Shown here: in pieces, positions 8,801 to 15,909 of the stretch | How the letters are laid out: each line of letters starts with the position of its first letter | Numbering within the stretch: position 1 is the first letter of the stretch | Origin: Marinobacter sp. ATCH36 | GTDB lineage: Bacteria; Pseudomonadota; Gammaproteobacteria; Pseudomonadales; Oleiphilaceae | Length of the DNA: 64,000 bases | NCBI RefSeq assembly: GCF_023555055.1 | Contig: NZ_JAMJPL010000008.1 | Span: 140,510 to 204,509, forward strand | Direction of reading: 5' to 3' | Notes under the pieces: generated by a model | Database searches by the model: none | Told to the model about the DNA's origin: nothing | The model's input: the letters and a program-made list of their open reading frames with translations, nothing else | Made by a program: the position numbers and the translations under genes

Positions 8801-10746
8801 TCGTAATACTGCATACGAATTCCATAGCGTTGACCCGCCTGCAGCGTAATCGTCTCACTCGACTCGTCAACGGCACGGTCATTCCAGTCATCAATGAGTG
8901 GGTCATCCAGATTGTCGACCCAAAGCCGAACCCCGTCATCGGTTCGCGCAATGAATTCATAGTTGCCGGTTTCCGGCACCTCAATGGTTCCCTGCCACTG
9001 GACCGCAAACTGATTGTCATTAATCGCTGGGTCTGGTGAACCATTCCCCCAATTAAAATTGATGGTCGGGTCCAGTCTGGTGAGATCAGGCGTTTCGGGA
9101 AATGGATCCGCGCTGTCATAGTTGTTGTAGAAGGTCGCTTCCAGACCGTTCTGGAAACACTCGCAACGCACAACATCCGACCATTGCTCACCGGCGGCAA
9201 CCTGGCCAACCTGAACGCTCGCGTCACCGGAGATATTTTCACTGCGAAGACCAAGTTCAGTAACCTCGCTGACCTTCGACGCCGGGTTGGACAAAATATT
9301 CGCTGACGCGGTTGGCGGCGGTGAATCCGTGCATTGCGGGTTCACCCACAGCCGTCCCTGCTCATAATAATCCTGACTGTTCTTGGAAAATCTGGCGACC
9401 AGCAAATAGGTTTGTCCGGGCTCAAATTCTGTCGAATAGTTTGCATCCCGATCCAGGCGAATGAAGAAATCGCGGGCGCCACCACCGCCTTCGTTGACTT
9501 TGATACCGAACTGGGGCGAATCACCAAAATCGGGATTTTGCAGCCAGAACACCAGAAAATCGTTGTTGCCCGGTGTGCCTTGGAACCGCACAAGCATGCT
9601 CAGGTAGGTATCGTCGCCGTCGAAACTTCCGGAAAGGGGTCGCGTGGCAATGCGGTTATTGTTACCGGTGATTTCCAGGGTCGTATCAGAGCGGATGCTC
9701 AGCCCGTTGGACGCAAGGAATTCCAGGCGGTTAGCACTGGTATCAATAATGGACTGACCACCCGCGCCATCCCATGAGCCACCCCAGTTGGAGCCGCCGT
9801 CATTGCCGTCGATAGATGTGCCTGGCGGGTAGGATTCGAAGTTGTCGAAAACAGGCAAACCGGCACCCGTTGGCACATCACACGCGCGAGTTTGGTTTAA
9901 TAGACCTTGTAACTCGTTGTCATTCAGAGCCTCATTATGAGTCCGCAGTTCATCAATAATGCCGGAGAAAAAGTTTACAGGCGCTGCGTTTTCTCCAAAC
10001 CGCTCCCCACCAATAATCACGGGGCCATCAAATGATTTATCAGAATAACGAGCAGCATTTGGCCCCCCTCCGTCTCTGAAAAACTTATCGAACTGTTGCT
10101 GATTACTCTGCAGGAGATTCCCGTTCGCATCGAAAACATAGGCACTCGTTCTTAACTGACCACTGCCACCAACAGGCTCGGCAGTAACTCCAAAGAAATA
10201 CCAGACATCTTGCGATAAAGTCTGGTTAACGGTGATAACCCTTTCACTGCCATAAAGATCCCAAAAAGTTGCCTGCAACCTATTGCTCTCGAGCGAAACT
10301 TGATACTCCTGAGAAGGATTGCCCTGGCCTTTGTGAATAATGGTTAGATTTCCCGAATCATCAGACTGAATCCAGCCGGATATCGTCATTTTCTGTGTCT
10401 GTGCCAAGGGAGATAGGGCTGCTTCGTCAGGTACTTCCACGAAATGCTGAGCATCAACATAAGCGTTGTTCTGGTCCGGATCGTTAAAGCCTTGACCTCG
10501 AAAACGACCACCCCGACATACCCTGGCAGGTACGGTGTTTGGGAAGGAGTTGTCACTGGCTGCGGTTCGAGCCCGGCCACTAAACCCTCCTACGCTGTCG
10601 ACTACCTCACCGGCAGAGCCGTCCCAGCCTTGCTCGTCCATACGCCACTCGGAAACGATGTCCGCAGCGGCAGAGCCGCAAGACAGAAGCCAAGCGCTTA
10701 GCGCTAACCAGCCAAAACGCTTAGAAGCTCTTTTCAGAACTATCAT
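5803..10746 (-). CDS. mshQ: MSHA biogenesis protein MshQ, giant LamG/PA14 surface protein
   Basis: Last gene of the MSHA operon, 1647 residues. A signal peptide covers about 1-28 (LLSCGSAAA before D). Modules in order: a LamG-like domain (about 95-290), a second jelly-roll-like region (about 300-525), a PA14 domain (about 531-678, with RTDDGVRLWVDN), an Ig-like spacer (about 683-787), a second PA14 domain (about 791-934, with RTDDGVRLYVND), then a long C-terminal region (about 940-1647) of the MshQ/DUF6701 type. PA14 and LamG folds bind sugars in many adhesins, so a pilus-linked adhesin is plausible; this is inference. The start ATG overlaps the mshP stop (ATGA). Base composition falls in the 5' part. 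Confidence 0.9.
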   Translation of the reverse strand: MIVLKRASKRFGWLALSAWLLSCGSAAADIVSEWRMDEQGWDGSAGEVVDSVGGFSGRARTAASDNSFPNTVPARVCRGGRFRGQGFNDPDQNNAYVDAQHFVEVPDEAALSPLAQTQKMTISGWIQSDDSGNLTIIHKGQGNPSQEYQVSLESNRLQATFWDLYGSERVITVNQTLSQDVWYFFGVTAEPVGGSGQLRTSAYVFDANGNLLQSNQQQFDKFFRDGGGPNAARYSDKSFDGPVIIGGERFGENAAPVNFFSGIIDELRTHNEALNDNELQGLLNQTRACDVPTGAGLPVFDNFESYPPGTSIDGNDGGSNWGGSWDGAGGQSIIDTSANRLEFLASNGLSIRSDTTLEITGNNNRIATRPLSGSFDGDDTYLSMLVRFQGTPGNNDFLVFWLQNPDFGDSPQFGIKVNEGGGGARDFFIRLDRDANYSTEFEPGQTYLLVARFSKNSQDYYEQGRLWVNPQCTDSPPPTASANILSNPASKVSEVTELGLRSENISGDASVQVGQVAAGEQWSDVVRCECFQNGLEATFYNNYDSADPFPETPDLTRLDPTINFNWGNGSPDPAINDNQFAVQWQGTIEVPETGNYEFIARTDDGVRLWVDNLDDPLIDDWNDRAVDESSETITLQAGQRYGIRMQYYENGGQAEARLRWRRPDGTEEIIPEEFLFGCLPVASPVLESASAICGSSDLVELTFTQSDRSRPLLQSSLENTSFYSVESVAGGETFNVIDANAGANGYSVVLQLDSDLDRESTYRVNVADVQDVGGSVIDPNPSEFEFAAAGDGLITEYWNNRNLAGAPELTGLSDQILFDWGSGSPVPGTINADRFSVRWTGFIVPPETGNYVFRTRTDDGVRLYVNDLSAPMINEWRDQSPTNHDSGTVYLEEGRSYSFRMEMYENQGGAVAQLRWNRPGPGGFEVVPESAFFSCPDTGKVLDHFRISHGGLGVTCQPSLVSFEARDTAGDLLTDFDGQVQLSTSTGDGFWQDAGSSTGSLSIVPGDSGQASYQFTPADGGVVTFGLRHTQAATVNLGITDGDVSELPSADPDIVFQEAGFIFHRASDFAQPIPTQVSGRPSSAAPGAQDLRLTAVRENDKTGACEAFLVGEQSVTVGSVCESPGSCALDNALEVNGSNVASNSAGNTGNASTVNMDFGDESTSSAPLSLRYPDAGRISLFARAPLVDDQGTPTGEFIAGSSGLFTVVPAGFCLEPVSSLLQCATVDAECSVGAAAGEVFAMRLAAVNWTEDGETNAEFCGNPVTPNFAHSGLEITSQLLAPASGDVGEMLTENADILPSDEGAAQFNQSVSEVGVFDFAMTPGSPYFGETLPGTNSAPVGRFTPASFGVSLSDAGGLGAACTGTPGFTYTGQTFDWLMEPEVRITPLAADGTSTTGNYLIGAFNKLTVSGISRTDPERDQVRRLVDDSDFVEVDYDSAPGVLSSDMTEQAIFYRYSDAERFEMIKSVNSRTEPFFPVLAFEIDSVVDDDGISALPASDPLLNFQPAAAGDIRYGRLEMSNVYGPETADSLSMPFRVTYWDGNRFTLNSTDSCTPWNKTVPSPLANDQTFHDLADEGDEGIFDSGIGQPLTLEPKGNRGEERIVWEMPIWLQSDWSENGVLENPSALATFGVYRGHDRIIYWREVSE

Positions 10747-11153
10747 CGTACTCTTACCTCAACTACGCGCGTCGCCAGATCGGCGCCACTACCACACTGC
10801 CCCGTGCTGGCAATCGAAAAAACCGTATCACCGCCGGGGCCGCGGATATTGGCGGTGACCGAGTTGCAGCTCAATGAGGCGCTGCACCCATCAAGCGCTG
10901 ATGAAGTAAAGCTGATTGAGCCCTCTACGGCACTGCAGTTTTCACCCTCCAGCACGTTACGGACTGCCACCTGCGCCCCACTCTCCGCCGCAAAAAACGC
11001 CCGCTGCGACTGGATCTGCAGGCTCACCGCCTGACCGCTGCTTTCCTGGAGCTGCGCCATGCCGACAACAAGCAGCGCCAGCACGGTGATGATGAACAGG
11101 GCGATCGGTAAGCCTGCGCCCTTTTGTTGCCGGAAAGAGGGTCTAGGGTACAT
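10743..11153 (-). CDS. mshP: MSHA biogenesis protein MshP
   Basis: A 136-residue pilus protein with an N-terminal hydrophobic segment (KGAGLPIALFIITVLALLVVG) resembling the PilX/GspK group. Position +5 of the mature form is not Glu, unlike ordinary pilins. Cysteines in the C-terminal half could form disulphides. I chose the ATG at 11153, which has AGGAGG about 11 bases upstream and overlaps the mshO end by 11 bases. The upstream ATG at 11192 would bury 50 bases in mshO. It overlaps mshQ by 4 bases, so the two are coupled. Confidence 0.85.
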   Translation of the reverse strand: MYPRPSFRQQKGAGLPIALFIITVLALLVVGMAQLQESSGQAVSLQIQSQRAFFAAESGAQVAVRNVLEGENCSAVEGSISFTSSALDGCSASLSCNSVTANIRGPGGDTVFSIASTGQCGSGADLATRVVEVRVR

Positions 11154-11919
11154 TACGAATCTGTACCTCCTGACTGACGGTCGTGGTTTCATCGCCCTGG
11201 GGGTCTTTCAGGGTAAAGGTGAACTGCACCACCGCCGCCCGTTGGAGCGAAGGCGGGATGTACTGCAAATCCACATTGCCGGTCAGATTGGCGGCGAGTA
11301 CTTCCGGGGTAACCGAAGGTGGGGTCGGCTGGCTGGTATCAGGTGCATAACCACTGTACCGGTACAGGAAACGTCCGTTCTGGCAGAGACTGACCGGCTG
11401 ACCGACAACGAACAGGCGTCGCTCCGGTGAACGCTCACGGAACCGGTGGCCTTCACTCAGGGTGATCACCGCCGGGGAGGCGCTATTGTCTATCTCACTG
11501 ATGGGCGGTGACACCGGACCCGGATCGGAACTGCCATACAGGGAGTCGGTGGAGGTTCCGTATCCGTAGACAATGGCCCGCGTTGTATCCGTGGGCGGCA
11601 CACTGCTGAACGGAGCCACCTCGATCTCATCCGCACCCGCGCCTCGAGGCAGGCGGGTATACGCGGTACCGGCTTCAGTTGGAAGCCACTCAAGACAGCC
11701 CCCATCGGCACGAATGGAAAGGGGAAAAGCCTCTCGCAGTTCGCGAGTAATCTGTTCACTGATCACCACACCCTGCAGCGCGCGCTGTTGCCGGGCGCTG
11801 ACATCCAGGGCACCGCGGGTAGAGAGCGTAACGAACTGGACAGAAATGGTAGCGACTATGCCTAGCAACACAATCACCATGACCAGTTCAACCAGTGTAA
11901 ACCCCGCTGCCCTACGCAT
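11143..11919 (-). CDS. mshO: Minor pilin-like protein MshO
   Basis: A 258-residue prepilin-like protein. The short leader MRRAAG is followed by FTLVELVMVIVLLGIVATISV, a canonical type IV pilin cleavage site with Glu at +5, then a globular domain. It probably belongs to the minor pilin set that primes MSHA pilus assembly. The start overlaps the mshD stop by one base (TGATG), consistent with coupled translation. Confidence 0.9.
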   Translation of the reverse strand: MRRAAGFTLVELVMVIVLLGIVATISVQFVTLSTRGALDVSARQQRALQGVVISEQITRELREAFPLSIRADGGCLEWLPTEAGTAYTRLPRGAGADEIEVAPFSSVPPTDTTRAIVYGYGTSTDSLYGSSDPGPVSPPISEIDNSASPAVITLSEGHRFRERSPERRLFVVGQPVSLCQNGRFLYRYSGYAPDTSQPTPPSVTPEVLAANLTGNVDLQYIPPSLQRAAVVQFTFTLKDPQGDETTTVSQEVQIRNVP

Positions 11920-12440
11920 CAGAAATTCGCCCTGTAAGCGGTGAACAGATAGTCCTGACTGGATGGGTCGGTAATGGTTATGTCGATACGCTTGGCTTCG
12001 TCGTCAGACAGGTCCACCTCCCCGCCCGCACAGGTGACTGTCACGGACACGGTGAAACTGGAATAGGCCGGACCGAGGGACTCACCATCGGCATTTTCCG
12101 GAGACGCATTGTTGATGGCGTTATAGTCGTCCACATCGTCGTAGTCTTTGCGGTCACTCTCTTCGGTATCGATGGAGCAGCCATCGCGTTTCGGCCGGCC
12201 ACCCGGCGGCGTGTCATCATCGTATTTCCGGGAGAGGATTTCATCCATGTAAAGCTGCGCCAACGCCACGGCGCGGGTCTGGCTGAGGGGATCGGCACTA
12301 CGCCCCGCGATCAGTGAAAAAGCGCCCACCACGCCGGCAATGGCCACGCTGATGATGACAATGGTGATCACCAGTTCCACCAGAGTTGCGCCAGCAGTCT
12401 TGTTAATAACTGACAGGGTTTCCGGGCGCCTGGACCTCAT
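11919..12440 (-). CDS. mshD: Minor pilin-like protein MshD
   Basis: A 173-residue prepilin-like protein. The cleavage region is TAG followed by ATLVELVITIVIISVAIAG, so the mature first residue would be Ala instead of Phe, while Glu at +5 is kept. An acidic, Asp-rich stretch lies in the middle (near RKYDDDTPPGGRPKRDG). I chose the ATG at 12440, which overlaps the mshC stop as ATGA. The longer frame from 12482 would run 46 bases into mshC. Confidence 0.88.
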   Translation of the reverse strand: MRSRRPETLSVINKTAGATLVELVITIVIISVAIAGVVGAFSLIAGRSADPLSQTRAVALAQLYMDEILSRKYDDDTPPGGRPKRDGCSIDTEESDRKDYDDVDDYNAINNASPENADGESLGPAYSSFTVSVTVTCAGGEVDLSDDEAKRIDITITDPSSQDYLFTAYRANF

Positions 12441-12916
12441 TGGCAGGTTCCCGTGTAAACGGCACCGAGCGAACTCAGGCACAGGTCAAACTGGCTCTCG
12501 CCGGAGAGCCGGAAATCAATGCTTTCCCTGGCAACCGGGCCACTCACCCGGCCCATCGGACTAAACGTGACGTTAAAGCCCGAGGCGGGAACGTTGGTAT
12601 AACTGCCACCCGCGAGACGGTAGGACAGGGTCGCCCCCTCCCGGGTAATCTCAAACTGGTTAATACCGGCATCAAAAACCAGCCGATCGCCGGTCTGGCT
12701 GATGGTCAGTGTATTTGAGGGATTGCCCGCCAGTGCAGCCTGTTGCACAAGCAGCGTGGCGGAGGCAAGTTGCTGGGTAGCCAGCAAAGGAGAGAAGGCA
12801 GAACGGCCGGCAAACAGGCCAATACCCAGAACGGAGAGAACCCCAATCAGGATGATGACCATGACCAGCTCAACAAGGGTGAACCCCGATGAACTCGGGG
12901 CGTTCTTTATTGTCAT
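12437..12916 (-). CDS. mshC: Minor pilin-like protein MshC
   Basis: A 159-residue prepilin-like protein with cleavage motif SSG-FTLVELVMVIILIGVLSV and Glu at +5, followed by a globular domain with a cysteine pair near the C-terminus (DLCLSSLGAVYTGTCQ). The ATG at 12916 has a strong GGGAGAGG site directly upstream. The upstream GTG at 12937 would place that site inside the coding region. It lies downstream of mshA after a gap holding a hairpin element. Confidence 0.88.
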   Translation of the reverse strand: MTIKNAPSSSGFTLVELVMVIILIGVLSVLGIGLFAGRSAFSPLLATQQLASATLLVQQAALAGNPSNTLTISQTGDRLVFDAGINQFEITREGATLSYRLAGGSYTNVPASGFNVTFSPMGRVSGPVARESIDFRLSGESQFDLCLSSLGAVYTGTCQ

Positions 12917-12959
12917 GCCCCTCTCCCGGATTCCCACAGCCCCCCAAAACGTAAAACAA

Positions 12960-12987
12960 GGTCGGATTATGCTTCGCTAATCCTACC
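12960..12987 (-). repeat. Hairpin element after mshA (GGATTA-TAATCC interspersed-repeat type)
   Basis: The dyad GGATTA-GCGAAGCA-TAATCC, flanked by GGTA and GACC-like arms, lies 7 bases after the mshA stop. On the transcribed strand it is followed by a T-rich run (CTTGTTTTACGTTTT). Near-identical GTCGGATTA-CGCTTCG-CTAATCCGAC hairpins are, from memory, common interspersed elements in gammaproteobacteria. Here it may act as a leaky terminator or 3' stabiliser that lets mshA outproduce mshC-Q. Confidence 0.6.
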
Positions 12988-12993
12988 CAACTG

Positions 12994-13479
12994 TTACGGC
13001 GTTGTGCCACAGGTGGTATCAGCGCTCATCGTAGTCACCTCACCTACCGAAGATGGAGTGTTTGAATCAGATGCTGCCGTAAAGGTAAAACATGGCTTTT
13101 CAGCTTCGTTAGCAATAGCGACATAGGCTCCATCGGTACCTATTTCATAGTCTTCTAATTGAGCGGCTTCTCTGATCGAGTCCACATCTGCCGCGAGGTA
13201 GCCATAGGCTAAACTTATTTCCTTACCCTCAAGCTTTACAGTCTCACTCTCAGTCGGAGCTGCATTCTTACCCTCGGCCAAGGCCTTGGCATGAACAATA
13301 CCCATAGCAGATTTCAGACTGCCTCGAGCCCCCTCGATCGAAGCTACCTCTGCATCTCCACTCAAATCCGCAAACCTTGGCAACGCAAACGCCGCCAGAA
13401 TCCCCAAAATCACAATCACCATCACCAGTTCGATCAGGGTAAAACCTTTCTCTTTCCTATTCGGAATCATGTTTCTCAT
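12994..13479 (-). CDS. mshA: Major pilin MshA
   Basis: The 161-residue structural subunit of the MSHA type IV pilus. Leader MRNMIPNRKEKG is cut before FTLIELVMVIVILGILAAFALPRF, with Glu at +5 and the long hydrophobic N-terminal helix. The C-terminal half has two cysteines (KPCFTF and TTCGTTP) that would form the pilin disulphide loop. GGAGA precedes the ATG. Order relative to mshB and mshC identifies it as mshA; mshB is very similar in its N-terminal half. G+C is lower than in neighbouring genes. A hairpin follows the stop. Confidence 0.9.
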   Translation of the reverse strand: MRNMIPNRKEKGFTLIELVMVIVILGILAAFALPRFADLSGDAEVASIEGARGSLKSAMGIVHAKALAEGKNAAPTESETVKLEGKEISLAYGYLAADVDSIREAAQLEDYEIGTDGAYVAIANEAEKPCFTFTAASDSNTPSSVGEVTTMSADTTCGTTP

Positions 13480-13517
13480 GTTCGGTCTCCGTTCGGTTAA
13501 TTACCTTGGTATCTAAC

Positions 13518-14063
13518 TTAATCCACATTTACATTTACGGTAGCAACTTCGCCTGTGCTGGCATCATAAGTGATCTGTTTTGCATCAGTGCCAGTCAGCC
13601 CATCAAGCTGATAGGTGAACGTACATACTGACCCCCCACCTGTTGCTACATAATCAGAAGATGTGCCGGTGACAGTCGGCGCGTTCGACTGTAGAACACC
13701 ACTCCAAACCTGCTGGCAACGATTGTCATCCATAGCAGCGGTACCGTCAGCCTCGCCGTCATAGCCTCCTGTATAAGCTACTGCCCAACCACGACTGGAA
13801 ACGTTCAACTCCCCGTCACCAAATCCCGCCAGAGCAGTCGTGGACGAAGTTAATCCATTGGTCACCCACTGAGCTTTTGCCAAAGCCACACCAGCCGCCA
13901 ACGCTCCAGATGTTGCCTTTACACTAGACCGATGCGCTTCTTCCGAAAGCTGCGCAAACCTCGGCAATGCAAAGGCGGCCAGAATAGCCAGGATGGCAAT
14001 AACCACCACCAGTTCAATCAGGGTAAAACCCTTCTGTTTATGTTTTCCGTTTAAATACTTCAT
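13518..14063 (-). CDS. mshB: Pilin-like protein MshB
   Basis: A 181-residue type IV pilin with leader MKYLNGKHKQKG and mature start FTLIELVVVIAILAILAAFALPRF, Glu at +5. The N-terminal half closely resembles MshA, suggesting an old duplication, while the C-terminal domains differ. Two cysteines (NRCQQVW and SVCTFTY) could form the disulphide loop. It lies between mshF and mshA, the expected mshB position. Which of MshA and MshB dominates the fibre cannot be told from sequence alone. Confidence 0.87.
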   Translation of the reverse strand: MKYLNGKHKQKGFTLIELVVVIAILAILAAFALPRFAQLSEEAHRSSVKATSGALAAGVALAKAQWVTNGLTSSTTALAGFGDGELNVSSRGWAVAYTGGYDGEADGTAAMDDNRCQQVWSGVLQSNAPTVTGTSSDYVATGGGSVCTFTYQLDGLTGTDAKQITYDASTGEVATVNVNVD

Positions 14064-14115
14064 CGGTCCGCCTCATTCGTCGTTGCAAGTGTGATTATCG
14101 TAAGCCCCATCTTTT

Positions 14116-14679
14116 TCATGGCGCTGCTTCCCTGTCCAGTGGCACCGATTGGAGTTTCAAACCGGTCAACCTTTCCGTCTGCTCCCGGATACCGTTTCGG
14201 TTCCGGTCTGCAAATTCTGCTTCAACTCTCCAGGCCAGGGGCTCCTCCGCACTTGCTTGCCGTCCATTTATGGTTATCGGCTGCCGTGGGTTATAAATTA
14301 ACCACCCCTCACCCAGATTTGCTGTTTCTTTTTGTGTCTGCCCCCGGAAACACCAGAAGCCGGGGTCAGGGACACTGCCCTCACATTCGCCGGCGTAGGA
14401 ACCCCACTGATGCTCAATCAGCTCAAAGGGGTTGATGCCTTCCTCGTCTTCCAGGCTGGCATGCCGGTCCAGCATGACTTCCGCACCCTTGATCACCAGC
14501 GCGGAGCGCAGCTGGCTGAGCACCATATTCACTGACTGATTTTCGGCCCGCTCCGTTTGCCGTTCCAGAACCCCCAGCAAAAACCACCAGAGGACAAACA
14601 AAATACAGATAGCCACCAGAAACCTCAGCCGGCGGGCATTGGCCATTGCCGTTGCCGCCGAGAACCGATGGTTGGCCAT
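14116..14679 (-). CDS. mshF: MSHA biogenesis protein MshF
   Basis: A 187-residue protein with one N-terminal membrane segment (about 20-37, RFLVAICILFVLWWFLLGVL) and a periplasmic domain. It has pilin-like topology but no prepilin cleavage site. Function within the assembly platform is not well defined. Its ATG directly abuts the mshG stop, and it is identified mainly by operon position between mshG and mshB. Confidence 0.8.
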   Translation of the reverse strand: MANHRFSAATAMANARRLRFLVAICILFVLWWFLLGVLERQTERAENQSVNMVLSQLRSALVIKGAEVMLDRHASLEDEEGINPFELIEHQWGSYAGECEGSVPDPGFWCFRGQTQKETANLGEGWLIYNPRQPITINGRQASAEEPLAWRVEAEFADRNRNGIREQTERLTGLKLQSVPLDREAAP

Positions 14680-15909
14680 TCAGCCGCGCCCCATGGCGGC
14701 GGCTCCCAGGTCCCATATGGGCAGGAACACGCCCAGTGCCAGTATCAGTACCAGGATGCCCATGGCCACGATCAGTATTGGTTCGATGGATTCCGCCAGC
14801 CGCTTGAGGCCGTAATCCACGTCTTCGTCGTAAAAGTCAGCCACGTTCACCAGCATGTCGTCTACAGAACCGGTTTCCTCACCCACCGCGATCATCTGTA
14901 AAATGAGGGGCGTGAACATATCGCTCTGCCGTGCAGTACGCAACAGGCTTTCACCCCGTTCGATACCGGCGCGCATCTCTTTGATGTGTTTGGCTATCCA
15001 GGCGTTGTCGGTGGCATCAGCGACCGCCGTCAGTGCGGTGGTGACGGGCATGCCCGCCGCCAGCATGCTGGCGAAGTTACGGGCAAACCGGCTCAGGGTG
15101 ATCAGCTCCAACAGGGGGCCGATAATGGGCATTTTCAGTTTGTAGCGATCCCAGGTCAGCCGCCCTTGCTCGGTCTGCTTCCACTGGCGCAGCAACAGCG
15201 CGCTCGCGGCAATCGCAAACAACACTATGTACCAGTAACCCAACAGGAAGTTGGAGGTGCCTACCAGCACCTGGGTCAGGAATGGCAGATCGGCCCCCAG
15301 CTTGTCGAATACCGATGCAAACTTCGGGATCACCAGGAAGTTCACCACCATCAGGGCGGCAAACAGGGCAATCACCACGAACATGGGATAGCGCATGGCC
15401 TGTTTGAGGCGCCTTTTGGTGTCCCGCTCCAGTTCCAGGATGTCAGACAGGCGCTTGAAGGCACCGTCCAACTCGCCGGTATTCTCGCCTACGTGGATCA
15501 TCGCGATAAACAGGTCGGAAAATACCTTGGGGTGCGCCTGCATGGCCGCCGCCATGGTGGAGCCGCCTTCCAGCCGCGTAGTGACATCATCCAGCACTTC
15601 GCCCAGCTCCGGCGAGCGGGTGGTGTCCGCCAGGCCGCGCATGGTCCGGATCAATGGAATGCCGGCTTTGGTCAACGCGTACATCTGGCGGCAGAAAACA
15701 ATCAGCTCGTCCAGAGTGATTTTCTTGCGGAAAACCGGCAGCTTGTTCAGCCGGTCAACCACAGATTCGGTTTGCTCCTGCTCGCGAATGGACAAAGGCG
15801 TGATGCCCCGGCGCATGAGTTCCGATGCGGCCGCTTCCGGATTCGGTGCGGCCAGCGCGCCTTGTTGCACAGCCCCTCGGCTGTCCTTACCCCGGTAACT
15901 GAACTGCAT
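14680..15909 (-). CDS. mshG: Inner-membrane platform protein MshG (PilC/GspF family)
   Basis: The 409-residue polytopic platform protein couples the MshE ATPase to pilin insertion. It has two repeated GspF domains (about 70-195 and 270-395), each with the family pattern (MYALTKAGIPLIRTMRGL and FASMLAAGMPVTTALTAV), and three membrane segments near 170, 215-235 and 380-400. Its start shares one base with the mshE stop (TGATG). Confidence 0.95.
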   Translation of the reverse strand: MQFSYRGKDSRGAVQQGALAAPNPEAAASELMRRGITPLSIREQEQTESVVDRLNKLPVFRKKITLDELIVFCRQMYALTKAGIPLIRTMRGLADTTRSPELGEVLDDVTTRLEGGSTMAAAMQAHPKVFSDLFIAMIHVGENTGELDGAFKRLSDILELERDTKRRLKQAMRYPMFVVIALFAALMVVNFLVIPKFASVFDKLGADLPFLTQVLVGTSNFLLGYWYIVLFAIAASALLLRQWKQTEQGRLTWDRYKLKMPIIGPLLELITLSRFARNFASMLAAGMPVTTALTAVADATDNAWIAKHIKEMRAGIERGESLLRTARQSDMFTPLILQMIAVGEETGSVDDMLVNVADFYDEDVDYGLKRLAESIEPILIVAMGILVLILALGVFLPIWDLGAAAMGRG

